From assembly GCF_015832195.1 (NCBI RefSeq), contig NC_052017.1, forward strand, positions 71,611,801 through 71,675,800: DNA of 64,000 nt, written 5' to 3'. The position numbers were made by a program, and so were the translations under genes. The stretch comes from Motacilla alba alba. Its lineage: Eukaryota > Chordata > Aves > Passeriformes > Motacillidae. The notes under the pieces were generated by a model. The model was not told where the DNA came from and did not search any database. It saw nothing but the letters and a program-made list of their open reading frames with translations. Shown one piece after another: positions 45,941 to 59,591 of this stretch. Each line of letters begins with the position of its first letter. Position 1 is the stretch's first letter.

Positions 45941-48900
45941 TTTATGCAGTGAAAAAGCATTGGGATTCCTTAAAACACAGATTTTATCTTTCATGATGTT
46001 ACTGTTTTGGTTTAAAAAGATGTGTAAGAGTAAGATAAGCAAACATATTAAAGGCACACTGTGAGCTGGACCTCTACCAAGGAAATTGAGACCAGTGTCC
46101 TGTTCCTAGCTGGTCCTGTCTCTCCTCTGACTAAGCTCCAAGCTACATGACTTTTATCTTCCCATCTGGGTAAAAAAAAATAACAGTGGAAATAAGCTAA
46201 ATAAATGGATCTATAACTGTTCATAGATTCCATCAATTTGTCTTGAATAAGTAGTCCTGAACAGAAAATTGCTGTGTATGCATAAAACTGGGGGGTTTGT
46301 TTATTCATATCAGCTATACAATTATACAAGTATGTAGAATCTTTGCTTTTACCACAGTTATTTCTGTACAAGTATATAAAACATACTTGCATATTCTATA
46401 CTCTTAAGAGCAAGCATGTTAATTTATTTTTGTCTTATTTATGCTAAGCTTTGTTTTGGAAAATATAATATCTGTAAAGGATATATGAAAAACAAAACAT
46501 CTTTTAAGAGAGGATTATAAAAAATAAGGATATTTCCAAATATTCTGTGGACCTTAAAATGTCCATTTTCAAATTAAAAGATACTTAAAGGAGATGTGGA
46601 TGAAATTAAAAACCCTCTATAAAAAAGGGAAGAACAGATTTTTTTACGTGAATCTTACTTTTTAACAACAGAATGAAATTTCTATTCATGTTCTTGAATC
46701 CACATGTTCCATATACTTATTCAAATATATTTTTACTCAGAATTCACAAAATTTGCTGTTCTTACTCTAACTGCTTTCAGAAAACGCAATTATAAATATT
46801 TACACCAGTCTGGTAACTATTTCACATGCATTTCAAGAGCCAAATTGCATGAAATTTTAACATCTTCCAATTAACTGAAGAAGTTCAGTAATAGCCAGTT
46901 TAAGAGTTTTCCCCTTCTTCTTCTCAAGTGAAACCACCTGACAGCTATTCAGCTATTCCTCTTTAGTTTTTGGGTTTTTTTTTTTTTTGGTGATTATTTG
47001 TAAATCAGTATTTGACAGGTTTGGAAAGAAGTATGCTAGCAAGGAGAGCAACATGAAAAATATTAGACTGAGGAAACTGGTACATAAAGTTATTCAGAAT
47101 AAATCTTATGTGAAAAAAAGCTTTCACATTATTAGGAAAATGTGGCATGTTCAGGAATCATCAATATGGAATGAGCCACTATTTATATTCTCTAGATTTC
47201 ATTTTTTCACTTGTAATAATTAGTTTGGTTGCCGTGTAATAATTGGTATTTATTTAAAAATTAGAATAAAGAATAGCCAAATTCGTGTCAAAAAGATGCT
47301 TTCCAAAGCATGTCTTCATCTTTATGGATGAAGAAAATACACAAGAACCCAGACAAGCGTATTTCTATTGGCTGAAAACCTGAACAGCTGAACAGGATGT
47401 TTAGTAAGGCTTTGTGTCTAACAGAATACTTTGACTTCTAACGTATTCAACTTATTCCAAATTTCACACCACACTTTTGCGATATTTTTGGGGCGGTTTT
47501 GGGGTGGGATTTTGGATGGGTTTTTTGTTTTTTCTAGCTAACATTCCAAAGTCTAATTTTGGAGGATTTAAACAGAAAAGAAGTAAGGAAAACCTTTAAC
47601 ATGGGAAATCACTCATCTAACCAAGATGGTTGCACAGAAAAGAGGTGGAAACAATTAAATTAATTTCAAAATGGCATAACCAAATATTGCATATAAGGTT
47701 AACACATAACAGTGCAACATGAATACAATTGTGTGTGCGCAGGGCAAGACACCACAAACCTCCCCTTCCCATACTTTCTCAGAGCATATGAACAATTTTG
47801 CAGTACAGTCAGGGCTTATGCACAGAGGTGTGCACTTGTCTTGTGCATATGTGAGCTGGATATGCTTTCCCCAAACCCTTGAAACCTCCTGCAAATCTCT
47901 TGGTATTTTTTGCAACAGGCATTACTTCAGCTGCAGTTCTCAGTTTGTTGCCAGCTTTCTGAGCACATGAGCCAGGAGTAGGCCTGGCACATGGTAGAGC
48001 TCAGCTCCTAGATTTTGTTAAGATATTCCTAAATTAAGACCCCTGCTATAGCAAAGTATAAAAATGACTCATTACAGGTCCAGGCCTAAAACACCCTTGC
48101 TTCTTTCCTTTATCTGACTGAAAACCATACCTGGCGCTTGAATAAACAGAACAGCAATGACTGACTCATCCAGCCCTTCAGGTTTCTGTGATTCCTTTCC
48201 AAGCCTACATTTGAAAGCATGGACAACTTTACCTCTACGACCAAAAACATTTCCTCCCCCCCGCCAAATCAAGATAGTAAGGAACATATTTTTAAATTTA
48301 GAAAATAAACATTGGCCTTCAATAGCAGGATCCTCACATATTTGTAAAAGACTAATAAAGATGGAAATTGTGTGGGCAGATGACTTCAAGGATACAGCTA
48401 TAAAAATGGCTGATTCTTAAGAGATGTTGAGATTGGAAAGAACACACCCTTAGAGACAACTACAGAACTTGGAAACTCATGGTTATAGGACAAATGCTAC
48501 AAATTTAATTGTTCTTTTTTCTACCCTGACTCTGTAATGTCCCCCCAGAGAAAATGGTTCTTTTTAGTTGTATAGGATTTCAAACAGTTAAAAGATGGAA
48601 AGCAGAGAAAGAAGAAAAAACTATATTTTCAAGATTCAAATTAAGTATTCTATCTCCAAAGCTAAATTTACGATAGTCTTTCTTCTGAGCAATTATTCAT
48701 AAAAGGACAAAACCATCAACAAAAATCCCCCATCATCAAACCTTCATTCATGCCCAGCTGAGGATATTAACTTTCAAAACCTTTTTAAAGCTGTTTTTCT
48801 AGCTTCATAGAAAAGTGCATGGCATGCACTGCATAGTCCTAGTCTAATCAAAAATTATTTCATTAAAAAATTGCTGCATAGGTGTTTTTTTCCAGTAGAC

Positions 48901-51900
48901 TACACACAGCATTTTAAGTTATCTATCACTTTTTCCCTTTGGACTTTACCGCTTACAAATGGAGTTTCATGCTTCATGAAACAAAGACTTTCAGGCTGCT
49001 TAGGCAACCACAAGCAACAGGACAGGAAGATGATAATCTGGGGCAAAATCTGAAATCCCAGGCAAAAGCACATCAGACTGGGAGTTGGTTTACAACACCT
49101 CCAGTGCCCACCCCACAGGAGTAAAGAATAGCAACTTCTGTGATTTCACTGAGGTTTTTTACAGTTCTATGGATCACTGTCCCTGTGCATCATGCTGAAC
49201 CAGGAGTCATAATATTTTAGAAAAGACTGCCTGTTTCACACTCTTTAAAGCTACCCTATCATTTTTGGAACAAGTGTTGCTATTTCTTGTGTTTGGTAGA
49301 ACAGTTCTCATCCAGCTGTATAGTCGTGTCCCCAGTGATGCCCAGGGATGACTCCCTTTGAGAGAATAACAAAGAGGGCTGCTAAGAATAACATGAATGA
49401 AAAAAATTATTTCTGCCCCAATGAGCAGAGCACTGCATACCCCGAGGGCAGTGCACAATTGCTGTGTTGACTCACTGAAAAGCAAGAGAATTCATATTGT
49501 CTTGAGGGAATGTCTGCTACCCCAACATGCACATGACACACGCTTGTTCCTTTCCTATTCAATCCAATACACTGCCTCATTTTTTCCTGGAATGAATACT
49601 GAGTAGCAACTGGATTTGCATGCTTTGTTTCCCATTAAATAAAAATAATAATAAAAATTCTCTGAATTCGTTCAGATAGAGGGGAAATACAAATTTGTCA
49701 CACAGCAAAAAAAAGTCTTGAATTAATATTATTCTTTAAATATGCAGCTGTGTTCTATAGTCAAGCATTGCCTATACTACTGAATTGCTTGATGCAGCAT
49801 TAGAGTGACACTATGGAAATAGTTGAATCTATGCACTTTTAAGCTCATGCGGGACCACCCTGGAGCAAAGCTAACAGGATAAATCAGAAATTACTTCAAG
49901 GTGAGGAGTAATTAAATTCATAGTGCTGAATAACATAAGAGAAGGAACTGAACAATTATGCAGCCAGAGCAAAAATAATTGTTCATACAAGTGCAAAGCA
50001 CAGCAAACGATTAACTTGAAGATACACAAGAAAAATCCTAAGATCACACCAAAGCCGCAGATACATGCTTGACATTACATGGAGTGGTTTTATACATTGC
50101 TGTGGAGGTTTCTGTACAAACAATATATTGTGGGTATACTGTGGGGCCTACATTTTACAGTGAGTAGTCTTGATGGTGTTTTTTTCTCAGCCAATCACTG
50201 ACCTAATGTCTGGTCTCTGGAAAACAGCTCAAAGCTTCTTATTGCTGAGGATGAAACAAGGAGCAGGCACTGCTTGGGCTGTTCTTCACAGTGTCTCTAC
50301 TGGCAGCACCCTACCAGCACACCCACCACCACATATCCAGTCTCCCTCGTAAGCACAGGCATTTTTGTGTATAGAGACATTTGAAAGGAACTGGACTAAA
50401 CTCTTTTCCAAAGGGCCACCTTATGTCTGTATTCCTGTAGGAGTTATGTCTGCTCTTAGAAGTCTCACACTCCATTGAACTCATATGATTGAAATTGCTC
50501 TCTCCACAAAGATCTCAGATAACCCTTTGTTTCAGGCATATTTCTTACCTTTTACTTCACCATTTTATGGGCGGCTTAAACTGATCTGTGGGCAGCTTCT
50601 CCATGACCCTGTATCGTCACCTCCTCTGTGCTGACTCTTGGGACCACCATGCCAATGGCAGTCACAGCATCTGGATCACGCAGCAAAGGAAACCAAGGGC
50701 ACAGGACTCACAGCAGCACTCACCTCAAGTGACATAACTGACCTTGGTTATAACTGTGACAATTGGGCATGTCACTGCTGGTAGTTTAATAATTTTTTTA
50801 AGGAAATAAATAAAATAATCAAATGATAATCACAGCTTTTCTATTTGAATATGCCCATGTCTATTTCAGCACACTACAAAACATGGGTATTGGAAGTGTT
50901 TTCATGCACTTTATTTCGGAGAAAATAGATATTCTTTCCTGTGCCCAGTGAAAAAGAAAAAAAAATTCAGGCTTTCACAAACTGCAGTTCAAATCTTGCA
51001 TTAAACATGACTGATTTTCTGTCTTACTTTAGTGGCAGAGATTTCTGGAGATTTCAGTAGGAGCTTGCAGCACACATCAAAACATACATATCTACTTGTT
51101 TGGATTCCCACAGACTTGCTTAATTCCCATTGAGTGACTAGAAACATTCTGGTTGACTTAAATAGCTTTTTGATCCATACCAGTCTCCTTTGGAGTAGCC
51201 AAATTCTGTTGAATGAGAACTAGCCCCCTAAGAGTTATCACAGCATGCATCTATATCCTTGTTTCATGAAACTTTTTCTTCCCTGCTAGCACCATTAGCT
51301 TTTTGAAATTGTACCAAGGGTTCTTTTGCTAATCATAAACCTTAATGCTAAATTCTCTCTATAGCCATCTAATTCCAGATACAAAGACATTGTGATTAAA
51401 ATGATAAAAGACACTTTGCACAATCAGAATCCATTAGAAAATATTACATATTCACAAATTCCTTGTTATCTTTTAGTCAACATTATTTTTCTTGATGTTA
51501 ATAGTTTTATTCCCTGCCTTTTTTAAGTATTGATTTTATGAATGTATTCCTCTCAAATGGAACAAAACCTTAGATTATAAAGACTAATGGCCACCTGTCT
51601 ACTACTTCCATAATAAATGCAGTATAAATTGTCCAAAACCAGTCTGTACACTGCTCTGTGCTTGCGAGATAAAAATTTATAAATTTGGACCCTTTCTATT
51701 TACAAGAAGTACTCAAAAAATCTGTTATTGGCATTTGGCTGTTGGAAAACATTACAATCAGAAATAGAGAGGCAAGAAAATTAATTTCTGTACTGGACAT
51801 AGTTTGACATTTATGCTTATTTTAGTCTACTTTTTCTGAGCAGAAGTTCTCCACATTTTGGGGCAATTCATAGTCTTTCATGACATGGAAAGGAACAGAT

Positions 51901-54900
51901 AATTTTCTTCTATCAGATACTAGCAAAAGAAAGAGTTCTAAAATAGTATCATTAGTCTTGTAATCCCTAAACCAATCTTTCCCTTTTCAAATAATGCAAT
52001 AATCATATTCAATAATGTTTTAATATTTCAGCCTTAAAAAAATTTATCTGCTCAGGATTATCTCTCCTTCTAACAGCACATTTTATAAGTCTATCACAGT
52101 TTTTCGCTTTCCAAGGTCTTTGACTCTAAAATCCTTTAAATAACAAGATGAATACATTTTAATTAAAGAACTTCAGAAAATTGCCACATCCTATAGTTGT
52201 TGATGATCTACTCTCTCTACGCCATGGTGATGTCACACTGGTGTCATATCGGATGATATGGCTGTTTTTCATGCAAGATATTGCTTCTCCTCCAAAGATG
52301 CTCCATTTATATCATGACAATATAAACTTTGTTACCAGTCCAATTAAAATAATTTTATTTTTTTTCCTTTTGTAAATTCTCTATGAATTTGCAGTTTACT
52401 CCATGAAGACTTATTTCTTTCCTACTTTTCCTCTGAGGCAAGCATGGTTAAAGTGTATTATTTAGTACTTGTTCATAACTGCATTGTATTTGGAACTGCA
52501 AAGCTCTTCTCACAAAACAGATGTAAAGGGATGGGAGAAGCTTTCAACTCTCTTGCAAGCATGCAGATGCACATGATGTTCTATATGCACAAAATGGAGC
52601 AGCTCCCACCCAACGAAAATAATTCATTAATGAAGCTTCTAGCAGATCCAGACACCAGCCCATACCCAGACTAGAGGCTTAAATGCTGATTCCTAAGATA
52701 AACTGAAGTTTTACATGTGGAAAAGTAATTTATGAAATTTTATAAATTTCTATTTAGACTGTTAGAAATGAGCATTTTGTTTTGAATAATATTTTTAGAA
52801 CATAGCGATTCTTTTCAATTGCAAATAAAAAAATGCTTTTATCTACAGTCCAGTTTTATAATTTATCTTCTTTTTCTTTATTTGGCTGAGGAAAAAAAGA
52901 GAAAAATAAGAGAGTGTGAAAATTTTTTTTTCATGCAACTTTTGTATATTTTTTTAAAAAGCCCTGCTTTCTGGGTTATCCTAGCTGGAAGTCAAAAATA
53001 TGGAAAGTAGCTCTTTTCACATTTTCTCCTTTGCCCTGCTTCCTTCAATACACTTAATTGATGGCAACTGTTTTTTTCAAAAGAATTAAAGTGGCAGTGG
53101 ACAAGGGGGCAGGGGAAGGTTATATCCATAGTGTGGATAGTCATAACATGGCCCAAAATCTCTTACCACAGCATTTTAAACCAGAAAAGAACAGGAAATC
53201 TGATCATGCTCTATATTCACTGCCATTCCTGCCTGAAAGCAGATTATCTGCCTGAAAGCTAAAGTATGTGTAGCAAGAAACACCTGATAGAAGTTACCAT
53301 GCATTGTCTGCAATCAAGCATATGACTGTAATGTTCTGCTAAATTCTATGTATGTGTACTAAACTATATATAGAAATGCCATTGTTATGTGTACACAAGG
53401 TAGCTCCAGGTAGATCAGCGCTGCACTTTTTTTTTTGGAAATACAAAAATATAATGCACATTTTAGGCAAATTTGGTCTATTAAATGAGAAATATGAACA
53501 AGCTTAAACTTAGGCCCTGCTTTCACCACAAAAGTAAAAAAAAAAAAAAGCGATGTTAAGTGCAAAATTTTATTTGTTGAGGTTATTAAATGTTGGTCAA
53601 GAATAAGGCAAGGAAAACCACAGGCTAGTTTTAAAGCAGTGTGTTGTTTTTCCTTACATGAAATTGTTGTTTATTTGCATACATATTGTATACTGTAGAG
53701 CACAGGTTCTTCCACCAAATCACAAATGTGTGTCTCATTATGCCAAAGTATGATGAGCCATGCTTTCAGAATAAAATGCATAATTAGAGAACAATTGCAA
53801 CTTGTGGTACACAGATCAATGCATTGCATCTGAGCTACCTCCTGCACCTACCAGCAAATGTGTATCAGTCCCCTGGGTTCTGCCAGAGCATAGAAAAGAA
53901 AGCCAAAACCCTGTAGTCTATTAGGAATACAAATTCAATATATTTCCCCTAATTACTTTTTAATTTCCATCTAATTTATGTATAGTAGCTACAGAATGAA
54001 AAAGAGTTCTATTCCTTATTCTGCTACTGTCTTGCGTATTTGACCTTAGTCATATTACAATTACACTGTTGCTTAATTGATTCTTCTGCATCATATGCAT
54101 AATTAAAACTACTTGTCTTTTAGGTGTTAAGTGGACCTACCTTTTCCTCTGTGAGAGAAATGTTTTAAAGAAGAAGCTCAAATGATTTTTTTTTTAACTC
54201 AAACTGTTACTTTAGAGTCCTGAGCTCAAAATTAATTTACTAAATTATTTAGTTTTGTCCATGAGATACATATTGCTTTAAAATGTTCAATTCTAATGCA
54301 GTTTAGCTTAAACCTTCATTTTAACACTAGAAATATCTTTCTTTTTTTGTTCAGCTAATGAAAAATAAAAAAGGAACACAAAGGTTAGGAAAAAGCTGTT
54401 GTTTTGTCTTTCTTTTTTGATGCTGGTCTGTAGATATTGTCCTGACTATTGAAAGAAAGGCCACATTTGGAAGTTTTATATAAGGCAAGTAGGATTGCAG
54501 AGTATAGATCAAAGTGCATAGAATCTTCCAGGAAATCAAGAAAACGGAAATCAATGAACATTATAGGAGTAATTTTTATAGAGAAATAATCCTTTTCTTT
54601 TTCCATGGATTGGATCTTACTATATTAAATGTATCTATTGACTTCTGTGTGATCATCTATACACTAAGGAAATAATGCCATGGGGATTTTACTGTGCCTT
54701 ATTGTACAGTCTCACTCCAAATACAGACAACTAAAACATCCAAGACTGCCTGAGATTTGAAAAAAGTAAGCAAGTACAATAGGCAGAGAAGTTGAATATA
54801 ATATATAATGACTAGAAACTAAATATAGAATATAAAGGTTTTGGTAAATTGTGTATTCTGTAATGAATGGTAAGACAGATGAGTGACTAGCACAGTTATT

Positions 54901-55530
54901 GTTACTTCACTCAATACTTAACATTAAACTTTACTTTGAAGTGCTGACCCTGCCATTTCTCTTGTGCATAAATTATACCTCATTGTCAGTTCTGTGCTTG
55001 AAGCAGTCTTCAAAGGAAAATACAATTCCAGATGCACTGTATGTAAAATACGATGTAAATCAAGCCTTCTCTCTTCATTCTCTTTTTTTTCCTCCTTGTT
55101 GTCCTCTGCAAACCAGCAGTATCTCTTGCCAAGATAAGTCACCTCTGCCACTCAGCCTTCATTTTTGTGACAGCAGTCAAAAATATCCAAAAATGAAATG
55201 CAGAAGACTTTTCTGCAGATGGAATACAATATCAGTGCTGTCTGTTTATGTGCTTACTTATCAGCTGAATTTACTAAATACAGAGTACGCTGTGTATCAA
55301 ATACGAAGTCATCCAGGAAAATAGTGCATGTCAATTGGTCAAAAATGAGAATGAATGCAAATGTTAATGGGTATTTCACAGATATATGATTCAACATATG
55401 ACCACCATGAAACCTGATAGTATAAGAAAATATATACAGAAAGAGTAGAATATATCTATTTTCAATAACTTGAAATATTCTGTGGCAGGATATTGCTGAA
55501 AACTCTCCTATGAAGAATGGACACGGCTCA

Positions 55531-55592
55531 CATGATTTAAAGTTACTCTGGAACTAACATTACATGATTCAAAGTTGTTCTGGAATGACCAT
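55531..55592. repeat. 32-bp imperfect tandem duplication
   Basis: CATGATTTAAAGTTACTCTG at 55531 recurs as CATGATTCAAAGTTGTTCTG at 55563. About six differences over 30 bases, so this is older than the exact duplications elsewhere in the window. Confidence 0.85.
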
Positions 55593-58500
55593 CTGGAATT
55601 GGAGGTAATGCTTTGTACCTTGATTACTTTGCACGCACAACAAAGAAATGTGTTCTGCAAATGAGTCACAAACTGAAAGTATCAATTTCAACCTATTAGG
55701 AAAAAAAAACCTTCAACACATACATTTGCAAAAATTTAGGATGATTTTTAAATACTTATCCTTGCTGTTGAGAGAGGTACTTAACCTACTTATAATGTAT
55801 GTCTGTTTTCAAAGCAAATCAATAAATTTCAGGGCGCAGTACTAGTTTGATTTGTCGTAAAAGTGTATATTATGCTTTCTTTAAGATTCAGAGCATTATG
55901 CAGACCAGAATCTCATGCAACAACCTTGTTGGATCTCCCAAATTGTTTAAGTAAAATAGGTTTCTTCTAACTCTTGGTGCAGACATTATAATTACAGTCC
56001 AGTAGTTCTGATTCTATCTCACAGAAGTGAATGGAAAATATCAGTATAAAACAGGGTAGGTTTGCCACTATAACACAGGCAGAATACTTACAGCAAACAG
56101 TGAGATGACATAAGAATTCTGAGGGCTTAATTTAAGCATGAATTATTTAACATTACAAGCCTTAAACTTGCGTTGCTGGGGACTTTATGGCAAAATTCAT
56201 GCTCACTCTGATTTGAGCTACTTGAGCATGCTGAAGTGATAAAAGTTGATCTTGCTTACAAATTAAATTTTTAGAGCTGGTAGATTAGTACGACCATAGG
56301 CTTGATCCATATAAAGTGCTGAAGCTTTCTAGATTCATGTGGGATTAGGAGACAAGCCTCAAGTAAAATCTTTCTCTAACAGAGGCTTGTATGGAGACTC
56401 AAAACCCAATTAGGTTGTGCTGCTTGGAGGTGTGAGTTGTATTGCCAGAATCACCTCTATCAGATAAGTTTCTTAACCTTTCTACATATTGTTTCTATAT
56501 TCTATAGAAAAAGGGTATCATCATCTCCATGCTGTTGAAAGGCTTTCAGATGAAAGACTTTATGTAGTCAAAAAGCAGTAGTAAGTCATGGCTATCAATT
56601 TAAGAGTTTAATTTAAGTGAAGTGGAATATCACTCTGTGTTCTGTTGTATCATTGTATGCCTGCTAAAACTGTTATATGATCTGTTCTCGTGATAACTTG
56701 AGATGTTTTATGACACAGGTTGAAAAGATGAAAGAAATCATGTTATAATGCATGCTGTGGTATTCATTTTCTCATCACCTTTATCTAACATAGCCTCATA
56801 AAATGCTCTTTATCTAAAACAGCCTATACGTTCAAGAGTATGGTCAAGCCTGGATACAGACAAATCCACCTCTTAAATTTTTCTGGTTTTGGAAAACAAG
56901 GGGGAGTTCTGGTGGGAGGGAGAGAAAAAGGATATTAAAAACCCCCAAAATCTCAAATTACCATCTTCCTTTCATGGTCCATGCTTCTGTGTTTGACTAC
57001 TTGCAGAATGCATGTCCATGCAATGTTTATGGTACATCCTGAAGATTATGAGACAAATTTTCTAAGACTTTTTACTCTCCTTATCTACAAAGGAGACAGA
57101 AACCTAAGATCGGTATTTTCCAACTTTTACAAAATGTTTGAAAATTCAACAGGGAGCTATGATGCTAAGATTGGTTTGCCTGTGTGGACATCTGAGCCAT
57201 GCCACATGGCTGCCTTTTATTCCAGTGCTTATACCAGTGCTGACCTGAATTAAATCACTGTGGTGTCTTTCCAGACAACTGCTCCCAGAACATCACATAC
57301 TCCCTCCCTGCATAACAACTCAGTCAGCTCCTCTACCAAAAGAGTGGGATGGATCCCAACACTGTGACAGATGCTTTCAGACATGCCGACAACTGCCTTC
57401 TAGGCAAACATTGATCCACAATTCCATTAATAGTTTAACAGCCCTTTTAAAAAAATTGGATCACTAACTTATAATAGCCAAATAGGACCATTTGACCGCC
57501 TCCTATTTTTTTTTTTTTTTTGTGCCAAAATGGATATTCTGTGAGATACATGATGCTGATACACTGTAAAGACATAAATTGTAATGCAGGTTCATCCTTT
57601 TTTTCTCATATTATCTGCCCACTTCTCTTCTATATGTCTTCTAAAAATCCTCACAATCCCACAATTAAGAGCTGTGGATTCTTGCCCTTAATGGCTATGA
57701 AGTTTTCTTACTTTAGGGAGAGGCTGTTTTAGCTTGTATCAAACAGTAGTGATTTTGTCATAGTCTAATACTGACCAGGAGAATGACCTGAATTGTGTCA
57801 GTCACAGTGACAAGTTTTCAGTGGTGAACTCACAGATGCCTTGTGCATATGATCACAAGAGTGGTCCCAAAGACTTTGGCTTCCACATTGGGAAATCTGT
57901 GAAATCTTTGCGCCAGCTTCATAAACCTTCTTTTCACTCACCTTGTGTTGAAAAAAAATTGAGCTATGAACGAAGCACCAAAATAGGTGAGGATGCTGGA
58001 GGGCTGAGTCGTGATACTGACCCAGGCTGCCAGTGTGGGCCATAGTTTGGCCACGGCAGAACAAGGTGGGATCCTGGCCATCAGTAGCATTATCTTGGCT
58101 GAAGTACAGTGTGAGTGCTACAGATCCTACAGTTGAAATATAGGACTGTGCCTGGCAATATGTAGTTCAGGCAGCCTAGGACATCTGTCATGAAGACTAC
58201 TCTCAAAAGCGGCCTGTAGATATTACACGTCTATGATAGCCTCTATGCAGAGCCAGAGAAGGATTTTGGCACAATATTAATTTATAATGATTAATTTATT
58301 TCTCCCTTTTTGTACCAAAGGTAAGTTATATCACGTTGTCAAACCATTTTGGCAAGTGCTGCATAAAAACTGGTGAAGGGTAGCTTTTATGCTTATCTTA
58401 ATTTTTCTCCTTGTTGCATCCATTTTTAGTAGGTCCCACTGGGATGTCAGAAATGGAACTTAGGCCTGGAAGTAGTAGAAACATCAGCAGAAGATAACGA

Positions 58501-59283
58501 GAAAGGCTGTACCTTTACAGCTGCTTTCTGTGTACAATGTACAACAGATGCTCTTGTAACAGCTGGAAGGAAATAATTAGCATAAAAAAAGACATGTTAT
58601 AGTGTTGCATCAAAAAAATTTCAGCAAATGAGACCTTGGTCTTCAACTATCAAGAGAACTAAATGTATTAAAATGGATTCTTTCTAGTTGAAATCTAGTT
58701 GGCTAAAAACAGTGAGACAAATGTCATTTCAGGTAGACCCCTGAATCCTCCAGTAATTTTGTTGCATGCTGGTCACCACCTCACTTTTTCTTTGGCCAGC
58801 AGAGACTAGGAGTACCAGAAGGAACAGATCAAAACACAGGACACAAAGGAGATGTTTTGCCTATTTAGCTGATAATATTCTGTGGTTTCTGATCAGTTTG
58901 CAGGATAAGTGAGGGAGGCAGCAAACAGAATTTGTTAATGTAAAGATTTATTGAATTCAATAAGTGAAAAAAACCCCCACCTAGCCTTCTATTTGTTGGA
59001 CCTTGTATTAGTTCTTTTGTCTTTCCCATTAGCCCACATCACCAACATAGGATTGTCTTGTTTACTTAAAAAAGCTATGAAAACTAGAGACATTTTCCTT
59101 TCCACTATTTGCTTGCCATAACTCTGAATCTCTCAAAGTTATCTAAAACCCATAATACGACCAACAGAAAGTCAAAAACATATTTTCATTTGAAAAGCAC
59201 TGTGTTTGAAATCCTCTTTATCTTTATAGAATCACAGAATTATTTAGGATAGAAGAGTTCATCAAGTCTAACCACAAACTTAA

Positions 59284-59357
59284 CATTGCCAAATCCACCA
59301 CTAAACCATGTCCCTAAGTTCATTGCCAAATCCACCACTAAACCATGTCCCTAAGTT
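59284..59357. repeat. 37-bp exact tandem duplication inside the CR1
   Basis: The unit begins CATTGCCAAATCCACC and ends CCCTAAGTT. The copies at 59284-59320 and 59321-59357 are identical. It arose after the CR1 inserted, since the CR1 family has one copy of this segment. Confidence 0.97.
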
Positions 59358-59381
59358 CAATGCCTACAGTGACACGTCTTT

Positions 59382-59591
59382 TTAATGCCTCCAGACACGG
59401 TGACTCCAGCATTTCCCTGGGCAGGCTGTTCCAGTGCTCATCGACCTTTGGGTGAAGAAAGTTTTCCTAGTATCCAAAATAAAGCTTCCCTGGTGCAACT
59501 TGAGACCATTTCTTCTTGTCATGTGGCTTTTCACTTGGGAGAAGAGACTGATAGCCACTACACTACAGCCTTCTTTCGGGTAGTTGTACAA
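59382..59591 (-). pseudogene. Decayed C-terminal end of CR1 ORF2
   Basis: A 69-codon minus-strand frame retains the CR1 ORF2 C-terminal pattern: YNYPKEGCS, then [28 protein letters not shown] and a damaged [11 protein letters not shown] where the family has WNRLPREVVES. The frame is open by chance at its start, and the protein lacks everything before its last hundred or so residues. It is not a host gene. Confidence 0.85.

Larger units (their letters stand above)
44580..59225. other. Unique AT-rich DNA, no gene supported
   Basis: Nearly 15 kb without a recognisable gene, RNA or transposon. The longest frame in the window (54899-55324, plus, 141 codons) lies here, with an overlapping second frame (55198-55389). 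Its translation has no known domain and is dominated by residues expected from AT-rich DNA. A slightly GC-richer patch at about 57.78-58.25 kb has frames on both strands (57798-58064 minus, 57821-58045 plus) and was not recognised. Other frames (46048-46392, 48072-48389, 56981-57253) are equally anonymous. Confidence 0.55.
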
